Positions 41,977-49,769 of a DNA stretch of 64,000 nucleotides are shown piece by piece. Position 1 is the first letter of the stretch. Each line of letters opens with the position of its first letter. Source of the DNA: Actinacidiphila yeochonensis CN732 (GTDB lineage: Bacteria > Actinomycetota > Actinomycetes > Streptomycetales > Streptomycetaceae); the NCBI RefSeq assembly GCF_000745345.1, contig NZ_JQNR01000005.1, forward strand, positions 1 through 64,000. The letters run 5' to 3'. Under the pieces are notes generated by a model that saw only the letters and a list, made by a program, of their open reading frames with translations, was not told where the DNA came from and did not search any database. The translations under genes were made by a program, and so were the position numbers.

Positions 41977-42729
41977 TCAGTGACGCGCGGCCGGGGTACG
42001 GCGACGCATGAAGAACACGGCGCCGCCACCGACGACCACCAGGGCGGCCGCGATGCCGGCGATCATGCCGGTGCTGCTGCTGCTACCGGTCTCGGCCAGG
42101 TTGCCGCTGGGCGAGACGGACGGCGAGGAGGTGTCGGCGACCTGCGCGGCACCGCTGGTCGCGGAGGCGCTCGGCGTGGCGGCGGAGTCCGACGGGGCGG
42201 CGGACGGCGAGTCCGAGGCGGCGACCGACGCGGCGGTCGACGGGGTGTCCGACGGAGGCGTCTGGACCGGAGCGGAGGTGGTCTCCGACGGGGTCGGAGC
42301 CGGGGCCTCGGTGGTCGGGGCGGCCGACGGAGCGGCACAGGTGCCTTCGGCCGTGACGCTCTGGCTGCCGACAGACGACTTCCTACCCGAGTGAAGGGTG
42401 ACCTTCACGGTGTACTTGGCGCCCTCGTTCCAGGTGAGCCCCGGGAACGTGACGGTGACGCCGTTCTTGCTGCCGACGACGCCCGTCTGGGTGGCCAGGG
42501 TCTGCCCCTTGGACACCACCGCGATGTCGACGGGGGTCTGGGACTTGTCCTTGTCCAGGAACGTGATGGTGCCGGTGCCCGTCCCCGAGTCGCAGGAGAT
42601 GGTCGGCGCGGTGAACTCGGTGATGCTGCATGCGGACGCGGTGCCTGCGACGCCGAGCGCGAGCGCGGCCGCGGCGGAGGCGATGCCAAGGGAACGCACC
42701 GTCAGAGAGGTGCGGCGGGATATGGACAC
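41977..42729 (-). CDS. Secreted LAETG-anchored surface protein
   Basis: A 250-residue exported protein. Signal peptide: SISRRTSLTVRSLGIASAAA with cleavage near GTASA-CS. A beta-rich domain of about 100 residues with two or three cysteines (ACSITEFTAPTISCDSG, AEGTCAAPS) follows, then a Ser/Thr/Pro/Ala-rich stalk of about 80 residues. The sorting signal is LAETG followed by a hydrophobic helix (MIAGIAAALVVVGGGAVFFM) and RRRTPAARH. LAETG is the motif used by class E sortases in high-GC actinobacteria, so the protein should end covalently on peptidoglycan. The GTG at 42729 is chosen because GAAGGG lies five bases before it. Confidence 0.9.
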   Translation of the reverse strand: MSISRRTSLTVRSLGIASAAAALALGVAGTASACSITEFTAPTISCDSGTGTGTITFLDKDKSQTPVDIAVVSKGQTLATQTGVVGSKNGVTVTFPGLTWNEGAKYTVKVTLHSGRKSSVGSQSVTAEGTCAAPSAAPTTEAPAPTPSETTSAPVQTPPSDTPSTAASVAASDSPSAAPSDSAATPSASATSGAAQVADTSSPSVSPSGNLAETGSSSSTGMIAGIAAALVVVGGGAVFFMRRRTPAARH

Positions 42730-43281
42730 GATTGCCCTTCGCGGTTTTCGGAGCATAGGTGTGGGGCACACGGGCGGGGACTCGAAAGCGGCCCCCCGTC
42801 CCCGCCGATGGCATCCACAGCTCTACAAGTCAGCCGAACCGCTTGTCAATTGATCGGAAATCCGACGCTAGCCGCCCCCACCGGCGCAAACGCCGCCGAC
42901 CTGCCCTCATCGGCATCCGGCTTTATTACAGAGTTGAGACGAAGCGAGGGCTCCAGGACACGGCCGAGCCCCCTGGGGTTGCTGGCTCCAGGGGGCTCGG
43001 GGAGTTCTCGCGCCGGCCCGCGAGCGGACCGGCGGCGGTGGCGGGGGGCTCGACCGGGGCGGGTTTCGGCCGTTAGCCGTCGGTTCGCCGTCAGTGTGGT
43101 CGTCGTCGGCCTCGGCCTCGCAGTCCGGCAGCACCCCTCGGCCTCGCAGTCCGGCAGCACAAGCAGGCACGGCCGATGGCCGGGCTGCCAGACCGCCCAC
43201 ACGCCGCCGGCGCGCGGGCCGGGCAGTCCCACGACGAACGCGTGGTGCTCCCCACGGCCCATAACTGGGCCGCCAGGACGC
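42730..43281. other. Repeat-bearing intergenic region
   Basis: About 550 bases with no supported gene. It holds a hairpin (ccgagccccctgg 42964-42976, complement 42988-43000) and the tandem repeat at 43110-43160. AT-richer sequence near 42830-42860 may carry the promoter of the LAETG gene, but I could not place hexamers with confidence. Confidence 0.45.
43110..43160. repeat. 25-bp perfect direct repeat, two copies
   Basis: Copies at 43110-43134 and 43136-43160, separated by one base; each begins cctcggcctcgcagtccgg. Non-coding location upstream of the LAETG gene and downstream of the acyl-CoA dehydrogenase. Likely a recent slip-type duplication. Confidence 0.9.
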
Positions 43282-43314
43282 AAAAGGAGGCCCCTCCGGA
43301 ACGCCGGAGGGGCC
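43282..43314 (-). terminator. Terminator after the acyl-CoA dehydrogenase
   Basis: ggcccctccgg (43289-43299) pairs with ccggaggggcc (43304-43314) around a 4-base loop. On the minus strand it is followed by CTCCTTTTG, a short T run. It lies 54 bases past the stop. Confidence 0.8.
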
Positions 43315-43367
43315 TTCGGGCTCGTGCACCACGCGTGTCCTGCCGCGCACTCCCCCCAGGAGCGCGG

Positions 43368-44531
43368 TCAGCCCTTGAGGAGCTGGCGGGCCATCACGAT
43401 GCGCTGCACCTGGTTGGTTCCCTCGTAGATCTGGGTGATCTTGGCATCGCGCATCATCCGCTCGACCGGGTAGTCACGGGTGTAGCCGTAGCCGCCGAGA
43501 AGCTGCACGGCGTCGGTGGTGATCTCCATGGCGGCGTCCGAGGCGTAGCACTTGGCGGCGGCGCCGAAGAACGTCAGGTCCTTGTCGGAGCGCTCGGAGC
43601 GCGCCGCGGCGGCGTAGGTGATCTGGCGGGCCGCCTCCAGCTTCATCGCCATGTCGGCGAGCATGAACTGGACGCCCTGGAACTCGGCCACCGCCTTGCC
43701 GAACTGGCGGCGCTCCTTGACGTATCCGGCGGCGTAGTCGAGGGCGCCCTGGGCGATGCCGAGGGCCTGGGCGGCGATCGTGACGCGGGTGTGGTCGAGG
43801 GTGCGCATCGCGGTGGCGAAGCCGGTGCCCTCCTCGCCGATCATCCGGTCGGCGGGGATGCGGACGTTGTCGAAGTAGACCTCGCGGGTGGGCGAGCCCT
43901 TGATGCCGAGCTTCTTCTCCGGGGCTCCGAAGGACACGCCCTCGTCGCCCTTCTCGACGACGAACGCGGAGATGCCGCGGGAGCGCTGCTCCGGGTCGGT
44001 GACGGCCATGACCGTGTAGAACTCCGACACCCCGGCGTTGGTGATCCAGCGCTTCACGCCGTTGAGCACCCAGGAGTCGCCGTCGCGCACCGCGCGGGTC
44101 TTCATCCCGGCGGCGTCCGAGCCGGCCTCGGGCTCGGACAGGGCGTAGGAGAACATGCCCTCCTTGCGCGCCAGAGCGCCCAGGTACCGCGTCTTGAGCT
44201 CCTCGGAGCCGGACAGCTCCACCGGCAGCGAGCCGAGCTTGTTGACGGCCGGGATGAGTGAGGAGGAGGCGCAGACCCGCGCCACCTCCTCGATCACGAT
44301 GACGGTGGACAGCGCGTCCGCGCCCGAACCGCCATAGCTCTCGGGGACGTGGACGGCGTGCAGGTCGTTGGCCTCCAGCGCGTCGCGGGCCTCCTGCGGG
44401 AAGCGGCCCTGCTCGTCGACCTCGGCGGCGAACGGGGCGATCTTGGCCTCGGCGAGCGAGCGGACCGCGTCGCGGAGCATCTCGTGCTCCTCGGTGGTGC
44501 GGAAGAGGTCGAATGCGGCGGGTCCGGCCAT
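43368..44531 (-). CDS. Acyl-CoA dehydrogenase
   Basis: A 387-residue FAD enzyme that introduces the alpha-beta double bond in fatty-acyl-CoA. Family marks: MFSYALSEPEAGSDAAGMKT (FAD and substrate contact), GVKRWITNAGVSEFYTVMAV, RQFGKAVAEFQGVQFMLADM, LLGGYGYTRDYPVERMMRDA and KITQIYEGTNQVQRIVMARQ with the catalytic Glu in the YEG motif. The start ATG at 44531 (MAGPAAFDLF) is five bases after GGGAGTGA; a GTG at 44540 falls inside that site. A candidate operator lies upstream at 44550-44564. Chain-length specificity is not readable. Confidence 0.95.
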   Translation of the reverse strand: MAGPAAFDLFRTTEEHEMLRDAVRSLAEAKIAPFAAEVDEQGRFPQEARDALEANDLHAVHVPESYGGSGADALSTVIVIEEVARVCASSSLIPAVNKLGSLPVELSGSEELKTRYLGALARKEGMFSYALSEPEAGSDAAGMKTRAVRDGDSWVLNGVKRWITNAGVSEFYTVMAVTDPEQRSRGISAFVVEKGDEGVSFGAPEKKLGIKGSPTREVYFDNVRIPADRMIGEEGTGFATAMRTLDHTRVTIAAQALGIAQGALDYAAGYVKERRQFGKAVAEFQGVQFMLADMAMKLEAARQITYAAAARSERSDKDLTFFGAAAKCYASDAAMEITTDAVQLLGGYGYTRDYPVERMMRDAKITQIYEGTNQVQRIVMARQLLKG

Positions 44532-44549
44532 GGCGCTCACTCCCGAGTG

Positions 44550-44564
44550 CTAACTACCGTTAAG
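44550..44564. promoter_or_regulatory. Candidate operator of the acyl-CoA dehydrogenase gene
   Basis: CTAAC-TACC-GTTAAG is an imperfect inverted repeat 19 bases before the ATG at 44531, in an otherwise rare AT-rich patch. Its form resembles sites of TetR-type regulators of fatty-acid catabolism. No such regulator gene is nearby. Confidence 0.45.
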
Positions 44565-44651
44565 TAACCGATGACTCCACGATCGTAGGCCGCGCCGCGT
44601 CCCAGGCCCACACCCTGTGTGTCATCCCCGCGGGTGACCTTCGCGACACCC

Positions 44652-46057
44652 TCACGCCACCCGCCGGCCGAGTTCGTCGATGCCGTCGGTGGTGGCCACG
44701 TAATGGGCCATCGTGTCGTTGCGCATGGCCTCCCACAGGCCGGAGGCGGCGTTCTGGTCGAGGAGCACCACGGACTGCTTGTCGATGGTGTCGAAGCCGG
44801 CCACCGGGGCGTTCATGAAGGCCATGTCCTTGGAGCGCACCCCGCGCATGTCCCAGACCAGGTTCCGCAGGGCGCTGTCGGAGAGCCGGTCGTCGACGCT
44901 GACCACCGAGGTGACCTGGTCGAGGGTCCGCTTCAGCTTCAGCGGGTTGGTGAAGGTGCCGCTGGAGAGCATCTTCGCCAGCACGGCCCGCAGGAAGTTC
45001 TGCTGCCGGTGGGTGCGGTCGAGGTCGCCGCGGGGCAGGCCGTAGCGCTCCCGGACGTAGTCCAGCGCGTCGGAGCCGTCCATGTGGTGGGTGCCCTTGG
45101 TCCACACCCCGCCGGGGCCGTTGCGCCGCGAGACGGTCTGGTCGACGGTGATGTCGACGCCGCCGACGGCGTCGGTGAGCTTCTTGAAGCCGCTCCAGTC
45201 GATCACCATCAGGTGGTCGATCTTCACCTTGGTCATCCGCTGCACGGTGTCGATCAGCAGCGGCGGGCCGCCCCAGGAGAACGCGGCGTTCAGCTTCGCC
45301 TTGCCGTGGCCGGGGATGGACACCCACGAGTCGCGGGGCAGCGAGACGACGTAGGCGTTCTTGTGGTCCGCGGGGATGTGGACCAGCATCATCGTGTCGC
45401 TGCGCTGGGCGCCCGGCTTCCACTCGGCCGCCTTGGCGCCGCTGCCGGTGGTCGGCAGGTCCGAGCGCGCGTCCAGGCCCACCAGCAGGAACGTCTCGCT
45501 ACCGCTCTTGGACGGCGCTGGCTGCGCGGAGGGCGGCACGTTCACCGGGAACGCGTTCGGGATGCGCTGCACCCGGCCGGTGTAGTGCTCGTACCCCCAC
45601 CAGCCGATGCCCGCCACCACCAGCACGCCGGCGCACAGCAGCGCCAGCGCGCCGAACAGCACCCGGCGGCCGCGGCGCCGCCGCCCTCGGTGCCGCCGGC
45701 CCGGCGCGGGGTCGGCCTCCCGCTCCCCGCCCCCTCCTCTCCCGCACCCTCCTCCGGGTCCGGCTCCGTGAGGTCCGCCAGGCGGACCAGCGCCTCGTCC
45801 CCCTCGGCGGGCCCGCCCCACCCGCGGCGGCCGCGGGCGCGCGGCGTGCCGTCCCCGAGGTCTGAGCCGCCCGTGCCCGTCAGGGCGCCGTCCGGCCGGC
45901 TTGTGCCGTCCGAGCCGTCCGCGCCCTCCGCGCCCCCTGTGCGGTCCGCTCCCCGTCCGTCCGCCGCCGTGTCGGTGCCGTCGGTGCCGTCGGTGCCGTC
46001 GGTGCCTTTACTGGCGGCGCTGTCGTCCCTGTCGGCTCTGTCACCGGTTCCGGTCAT
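44652..46057 (-). pseudogene. LCP protein 6, one frameshift in the N-terminal linker
   Basis: Start ATG at 46057 (MTGTGDRADRDDSA) opens an acidic head with GTD repeats, reading VRLADLTEPDPEEGAGEE. The remainder, from [20 protein letters not shown], is in another frame; the change lies at the C runs 45725-45734. The helix LFGALALLCAGVLVVAGIGW precedes a complete LCP domain: LLVGLDARSDLP, SLPRDSWVSIPGHG, VKIDHLMVIDWSGFKKLTDA, DALDYVRERYGLPRGDLDR and THRQQNFLRAVL. One base restores about 468 residues. It is divergent from the UDP-sugar dehydrogenase and probably an intact gene misread. Confidence 0.85.
45971..46006 (-). repeat. 9-bp tandem repeat, four copies
   Basis: gtcggtgcc repeats four times in the N-terminal coding part of LCP 6 and encodes Gly-Thr-Asp repeats. 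In frame, so copy changes would be tolerated. Confidence 0.9.
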
Positions 46058-46173
46058 GGTCGTGTCCCCCAGGCCCTCGGTCTGCCGGACCCGTCCGTCC
46101 ATGCCCGGCAACTGCACGCATTGTGGCGCCCTGGGACCGGTACCACGCTGGGTTTGGCCCAGCCTGTGCGCAC

Positions 46174-46179
46174 TATGCT
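46174..46179 (+). promoter_or_regulatory. -10 element of a leaderless gene
   Basis: TATGCT followed by exactly seven bases and the ATG at 46187. Transcription is predicted to start at the A of the start codon. No Shine-Dalgarno is present. Confidence 0.6.
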
Positions 46180-46186
46180 TCGGGCC

Positions 46187-47527
46187 ATGCCCCTCAAGCT
46201 CACCGTCATCGGCACCGGCTACCTCGGTGCCACGCACGCGGCCGCCATGGCCGAGCTCGGCTTCGACGTGCTCGGACTGGACATCGACGAGCACAAGGTC
46301 GAGTTGCTCTCCCAGGGCAGAGTGCCGATGTACGAGCCGGGGCTGGAGGAGCTGCTCGGCCGGCACGTGGCCGGTCTGGAGGGGGCCAGCGGGCGGCTGC
46401 GCTTCACCACCTCCTGGGCGGAGGTCGCCGAGTTCGGCGACGTGCACTTCCTGTGCGTCAACACCCCGCAGAAGCACGGCGACTACAGCTGCGACATGAG
46501 CCACGTCGACAGCGCCGTCGCGCTGCTCGCGCCGCACCTGAAGCGGCCGGCCCTGGTCGTCGGCAAGTCGACGGTCCCGGTGGGCAGCGCGCAGCGGCTG
46601 GCCGGGGTGCTGCGCGAGCTGGCGCCGGCCGGGGACGCCGTCGAGCTGGCGTGGAACCCGGAGTTCCTGCGCGAGGGCTTCGCCGTCCAGGACACCCTGA
46701 AGCCGGACCGGATCGTGGTCGGCGTCGCCGGGGGCCGGGCCGAGGAGCTGCTGCGCGAGGTCTACGCCAAGCCGATCGCCGCGGGCACCCCCTTCGTGGT
46801 GGCCGACCATCCGACCGCGGAGCTGGTGAAGACCGCGGCGAACGCCTTCCTGGCCACCAAGATCTCGTTCGTGAACGCCATGGCGGAGGTCTGCGAGGCG
46901 GCCGGCGGCGACGTGTCCGTCCTGGCCCGGGCCATCGGCTACGACGACCGGATCGGCCACAAGTTCCTGCGGGCCGGCATCGGCTTCGGCGGCGGCTGCC
47001 TGCCCAAGGACATCCGCGCCTTCATGGCCCGCGCCGGGGAGTTGGGCGCCGACCAGGCCCTGACGTTCCTGCGCGAGGTCGACTCCATCAACATGCGCCG
47101 CCGCACCCACATGGTCGAGCTGGCCCGGGAGGCGGTCGGCGGCGGCTTCCTCGGCCGGCGGATCGCGGTGCTCGGCGCGAGCTTCAAGCCCGACTCCGAC
47201 GACGTGCGGGACTCCCCCGCGCTCAACGTCGCCGGCCAGATCCACCTCCAGGGCGGCCAGGTCACGGTCTACGACCCCAAGGGCATGGAGAACGCGAAGC
47301 GGCTCTTCCCCACCCTCGGCTACGCCCCCTCCGCGCTGGAGGCGGTCAAGGGCGCCGAGGTGGTGCTGCACCTCACGGAGTGGCGCGAGTTCCGCGAGCT
47401 CGACCCGGTGGCGCTGGGCGAGGCCGTCGCGCGACGGTGCCTGCTGGACGGCCGCAACACGCTGGACCCGGAGCTGTGGCGCAAGGCCGGCTGGACCTAC
47501 CGCGCCATGGGCCGCCCCAACGCCTGA
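46187..47527 (+). CDS. UDP-glucose 6-dehydrogenase family protein
   Basis: Oxidises a nucleotide sugar (most likely UDP-glucose) at C6 to the uronic acid with two NAD+. The 446-residue protein shows the NAD loop VIGTGYLG (7-14), VNTPQKHGDYSCDMSHVDS, the substrate loop NPEFLREGFAVQDTLKPDRI, the catalytic cysteine in GFGGGCLPKDI (Cys271) and GASFKPDSDDVRDSPALNVA near the C-terminus. The ATG at 46187 (MPLKLTVIG) is supported by a -10 element seven bases before it; upstream in-frame codons lie inside that promoter. Beside LCP 6, so the uronic acid may enter a wall or surface polymer. GDP-mannose as substrate is a less likely alternative. Confidence 0.93.
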   Translation: MPLKLTVIGTGYLGATHAAAMAELGFDVLGLDIDEHKVELLSQGRVPMYEPGLEELLGRHVAGLEGASGRLRFTTSWAEVAEFGDVHFLCVNTPQKHGDYSCDMSHVDSAVALLAPHLKRPALVVGKSTVPVGSAQRLAGVLRELAPAGDAVELAWNPEFLREGFAVQDTLKPDRIVVGVAGGRAEELLREVYAKPIAAGTPFVVADHPTAELVKTAANAFLATKISFVNAMAEVCEAAGGDVSVLARAIGYDDRIGHKFLRAGIGFGGGCLPKDIRAFMARAGELGADQALTFLREVDSINMRRRTHMVELAREAVGGGFLGRRIAVLGASFKPDSDDVRDSPALNVAGQIHLQGGQVTVYDPKGMENAKRLFPTLGYAPSALEAVKGAEVVLHLTEWREFRELDPVALGEAVARRCLLDGRNTLDPELWRKAGWTYRAMGRPNA

Positions 47528-47576
47528 ACTCCCGGCCCCTCAGCCCCCAATCGCTCAGCCCTCAACGGGCCTGGCC

Positions 47577-47660
47577 TCATAGGTCGCTGAGCCGTCGGGG
47601 CTGATAGGTCGCCGAACGTCTGGGCTCATAAGGACGCGCGGGACCGTTCGTGTCCATAGG
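47577..47660. repeat. Second array of CATAGG-type motifs
   Basis: Four related sites: tCATAGGTCGC at 47577, tGATAGGTCGCCG at 47602, tCATAAGGACGC at 47626 and cCATAGGTCGCCGG at 47654. Spacing is 24-28 bases. The core is shared with 27991-28084, 19.5 kb away. The array lies just past the dehydrogenase gene. Confidence 0.7.
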
Positions 47661-47865
47661 TCGCCGGACGCCTGGGCACCGCTTCCGCCGGTTCGCCTGC
47701 CGAGCGGGGGGCCGGGACGCTCACAGCGGGGTCGACCGTGCGCGCCCGTCCATGGCGGGATGGTGCCCGCCGGCGGCCTGATCCACCGGCGGGCGCTACC
47801 ACCGCTTGGTCCTCCTACCCCGTTCCGCCCGCTCCTACCGCCGGCCGCGGCATTTCGTCGCGATC

Positions 47866-47975
47866 CGACGGGTCCCGTCCGCGGCCCCGGCGCGTCCCGT
47901 CCGCGTCCCGTCCGCGTCCCCTCCGTGGCCCAGCCGTGGCCCAGGCGTGTCCCAGCCGTATCCCGTACGTATCCC
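47866..47975. repeat. 11-bp degenerate minisatellite, ten units
   Basis: Ten consecutive 11-bp units, each ending CCC, fill exactly 110 bases; for example gtccgcgtccc at 47899-47909 and 47910-47920 are identical, and agccgtggccc, aggcgtgtccc, agccgtatccc and gtacgtatccc follow. General form is NNNCGNRNCCC. It lies between the dehydrogenase and the YbhN-like membrane-protein gene. The period does not preserve a reading frame and equals about one helical turn. Confidence 0.85.
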
Positions 47976-47997
47976 GGCCGGGGAATGCTGCCCAAGG

Positions 47998-49401
47998 GTG
48001 TCCGCCCGCCGGACTCCGGGGCGGCGGGCGCGGCCCGGCCGACCGGTCGGCCGAGAAACCGGGCACGGGGGCGGGGAGTTGCGCGGATCGCACGGGGACG
48101 GACAGCCGTCGGCGCCGGCCGCAGACGGCTCGGGCACCGGCGTGCCGCGCTCCCGCGCGGCGGCGGCGCGGCCGCCCGTGTCCGCCGACCCGCACGCGCC
48201 GCCGCCCGGGCCGGGAGGGCCCGCACCCGCCGGGCCGGGCACCTCCGCCGAGCGGCCCGCACCCGCCGGGCCGCGGACGTCCGCGGCCGCTCTGACCGCG
48301 ACCATCCCGGCAGCGCCCCCGCCTGACGGCCACGCCGCCCCGCCAGGGTCCCGAACCCGGCCGGACCCGAACGCCCCCTCTCCTCGGACCGCTCCCGCCG
48401 TTCCGGCCGGCGGCGGAAGCGGCGGGACAGCCGGCCGCGCCCGGCGGCGCGTCGCCTGGCGCACCCTCCTCGGGCTGCTGCCTGCCGTCCTGGTCGCGGC
48501 ATGGGTGGGCGCCCACCGGGACGTGCTCTCCGACGGCCTGCGCGCCCTCGCGCACGCCGACCGGGGCTGGCTGCTCGCCGCGGCCGGGGGCACCGCACTC
48601 GGCTGGGCGGCCAACGCGGTGGCCCGGCAGGGCACGGTGCTCGAACCGCTGCCGAAGGGGCGGCTGCTGGCCACCCAGTTCGCCGCCACGGCCGCCGGGC
48701 AGCTCGCCCCCGCCGGGATCGGCGCCAGCGCGGTGAACCTGCGCTTCCTGCGGGTCAACGGGCTGCCGCTGGCCCGCTCCACGGCATCCGTCGCGCTGTA
48801 CTCGCTGGTCGAGTCCGCCTGCCGGGTGGGCCTGCTGCTGGTGCTGCTCGCGGCCAACCCGCACGCTCTGCACGCCGGGGCCGCGCTGCCGCACCGGGGC
48901 GGGCTGCTGCTGGCGGCGGTACTCGCGGCCGCCGCGGCGGGGGCCGTCGCGCTGCTGCTGGCACTGGCACGGCCGCTGCGCAGGGCGGTCTCGGCCGGCC
49001 TCTCCGCCTTCGTCTCGGGGTTTCTCACCACTGCCCTCGCCGACGTGAGGGCGCTGCACCGGCGCCCGTCGCGGGTGGTGGCCCTGTGGGGCGGCTCGGC
49101 GGCGTTCCCACTGCTCCAGGCGGCGTCGATGGCCGCGGTGGCCCGTGCCCTGGAGGTGCCGGTGCCGGCCGGGCACGTCGTCCTGGCCTACCTCGCGGCG
49201 ACCTGCGCGGCCGCCCTGGTGCCCACCCCCGGCGGCCTCGGCTCGGTGGACGGCGCCCTTGCCCTGGCCCTGGTGTCCGCCGGCTCCCCGACCGGCACCG
49301 CCGCCTCGGCGGTGCTCGCCTTCCGGATCGTCACCCTCTGGCTGCCGCTGGTCCCGTCCGCCGCCGCGCTGATGGCGCTGATCCGGACCCGCGCCATCTG
49401 A
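47998..49401 (+). CDS. Lysylphosphatidylglycerol synthase TM-region (YbhN/UPF0104) membrane protein
   Basis: A flippase-like integral membrane protein; relatives include the membrane half of MprF and several lipid or glycolipid handling proteins. After a Pro/Ala-rich cytosolic head, from about 48445 it has eight or so helices: LLGLLPAVLVAAWVGAH, AAGQLAPAGIGASAVNLRFL (a family signature), GGLLLAAVLAAAAAGAVALL and AATCAAALVPTPGGLGSVDG (second signature). The start is uncertain: the frame is open from 47806, but that part would translate the 11-bp repeat. The GTG at 47998 is a provisional choice without a good Shine-Dalgarno, and one near 48178 is also possible. Substrate unknown. Confidence 0.8.
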   Translation: MSARRTPGRRARPGRPVGRETGHGGGELRGSHGDGQPSAPAADGSGTGVPRSRAAAARPPVSADPHAPPPGPGGPAPAGPGTSAERPAPAGPRTSAAALTATIPAAPPPDGHAAPPGSRTRPDPNAPSPRTAPAVPAGGGSGGTAGRARRRVAWRTLLGLLPAVLVAAWVGAHRDVLSDGLRALAHADRGWLLAAAGGTALGWAANAVARQGTVLEPLPKGRLLATQFAATAAGQLAPAGIGASAVNLRFLRVNGLPLARSTASVALYSLVESACRVGLLLVLLAANPHALHAGAALPHRGGLLLAAVLAAAAAGAVALLLALARPLRRAVSAGLSAFVSGFLTTALADVRALHRRPSRVVALWGGSAAFPLLQAASMAAVARALEVPVPAGHVVLAYLAATCAAALVPTPGGLGSVDGALALALVSAGSPTGTAASAVLAFRIVTLWLPLVPSAAALMALIRTRAI

Positions 49402-49756
49402 ACGCGCTCACCGCGCTCACCACGCTCGTCCCGGCGCCGAACCGGAGCGTCCGCACCGGGAGCCTCCGAACCGGAGCGCGGAACCGGAGCGTCCGAAGCG
49501 AACCGTCCGAACGGAACCGTTCCCGACCCGGACCACCCCGACCCGTCCCGCCAAGCCCCAAACCGATGCGAAGCCTCCAAACCACCCAGACCATCCAAAC
49601 CGTCCGAACCGAACCGTCCGGGCCCGGCCCGGTCGCGCCTCCCCCGACGCCGAGCGCCGTGATGCGCCGTCTTGTGCCGTGTTGTTCCACCCCGGACCCT
49701 CCAACCGCCTGATCCCACCTGGTGTGACCACGGGGCCGAGGCGGGTCGCCGCGGAC
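49402..49756. repeat. Degenerate CCGAAC-rich intergenic repeat region
   Basis: Between 49430 and 49620 the plus strand is built of imperfect copies of gaaccg, gtccgaac and ggagcgtccg, with 9- to 11-base spacing (for example accgtccgaaccgaaccgtc near 49600). No coding frame is credible. The rest up to the response regulator promoter is unremarkable. Confidence 0.6.
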
Positions 49757-49762
49757 TACCAT
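49757..49762 (+). promoter_or_regulatory. -10 element of the leaderless two-component operon
   Basis: TACCAT followed by exactly seven bases and the ATG at 49770. It predicts a transcript starting at the start codon of the response regulator. Confidence 0.6.
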
Positions 49763-49769
49763 CAACCCC

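Noticed and set aside
46058..47371. Extension of LCP 6 upstream to 47371 on the minus strand
   Set aside because: That part is antisense to the UDP-sugar dehydrogenase; the ATG at 46057 is the natural start.
47866..47975. 11-bp array as part of the downstream membrane-protein gene
   Set aside because: A frame is open across it, but a period of 11 gives no protein repeat, and no start codon or homology supports the extension.
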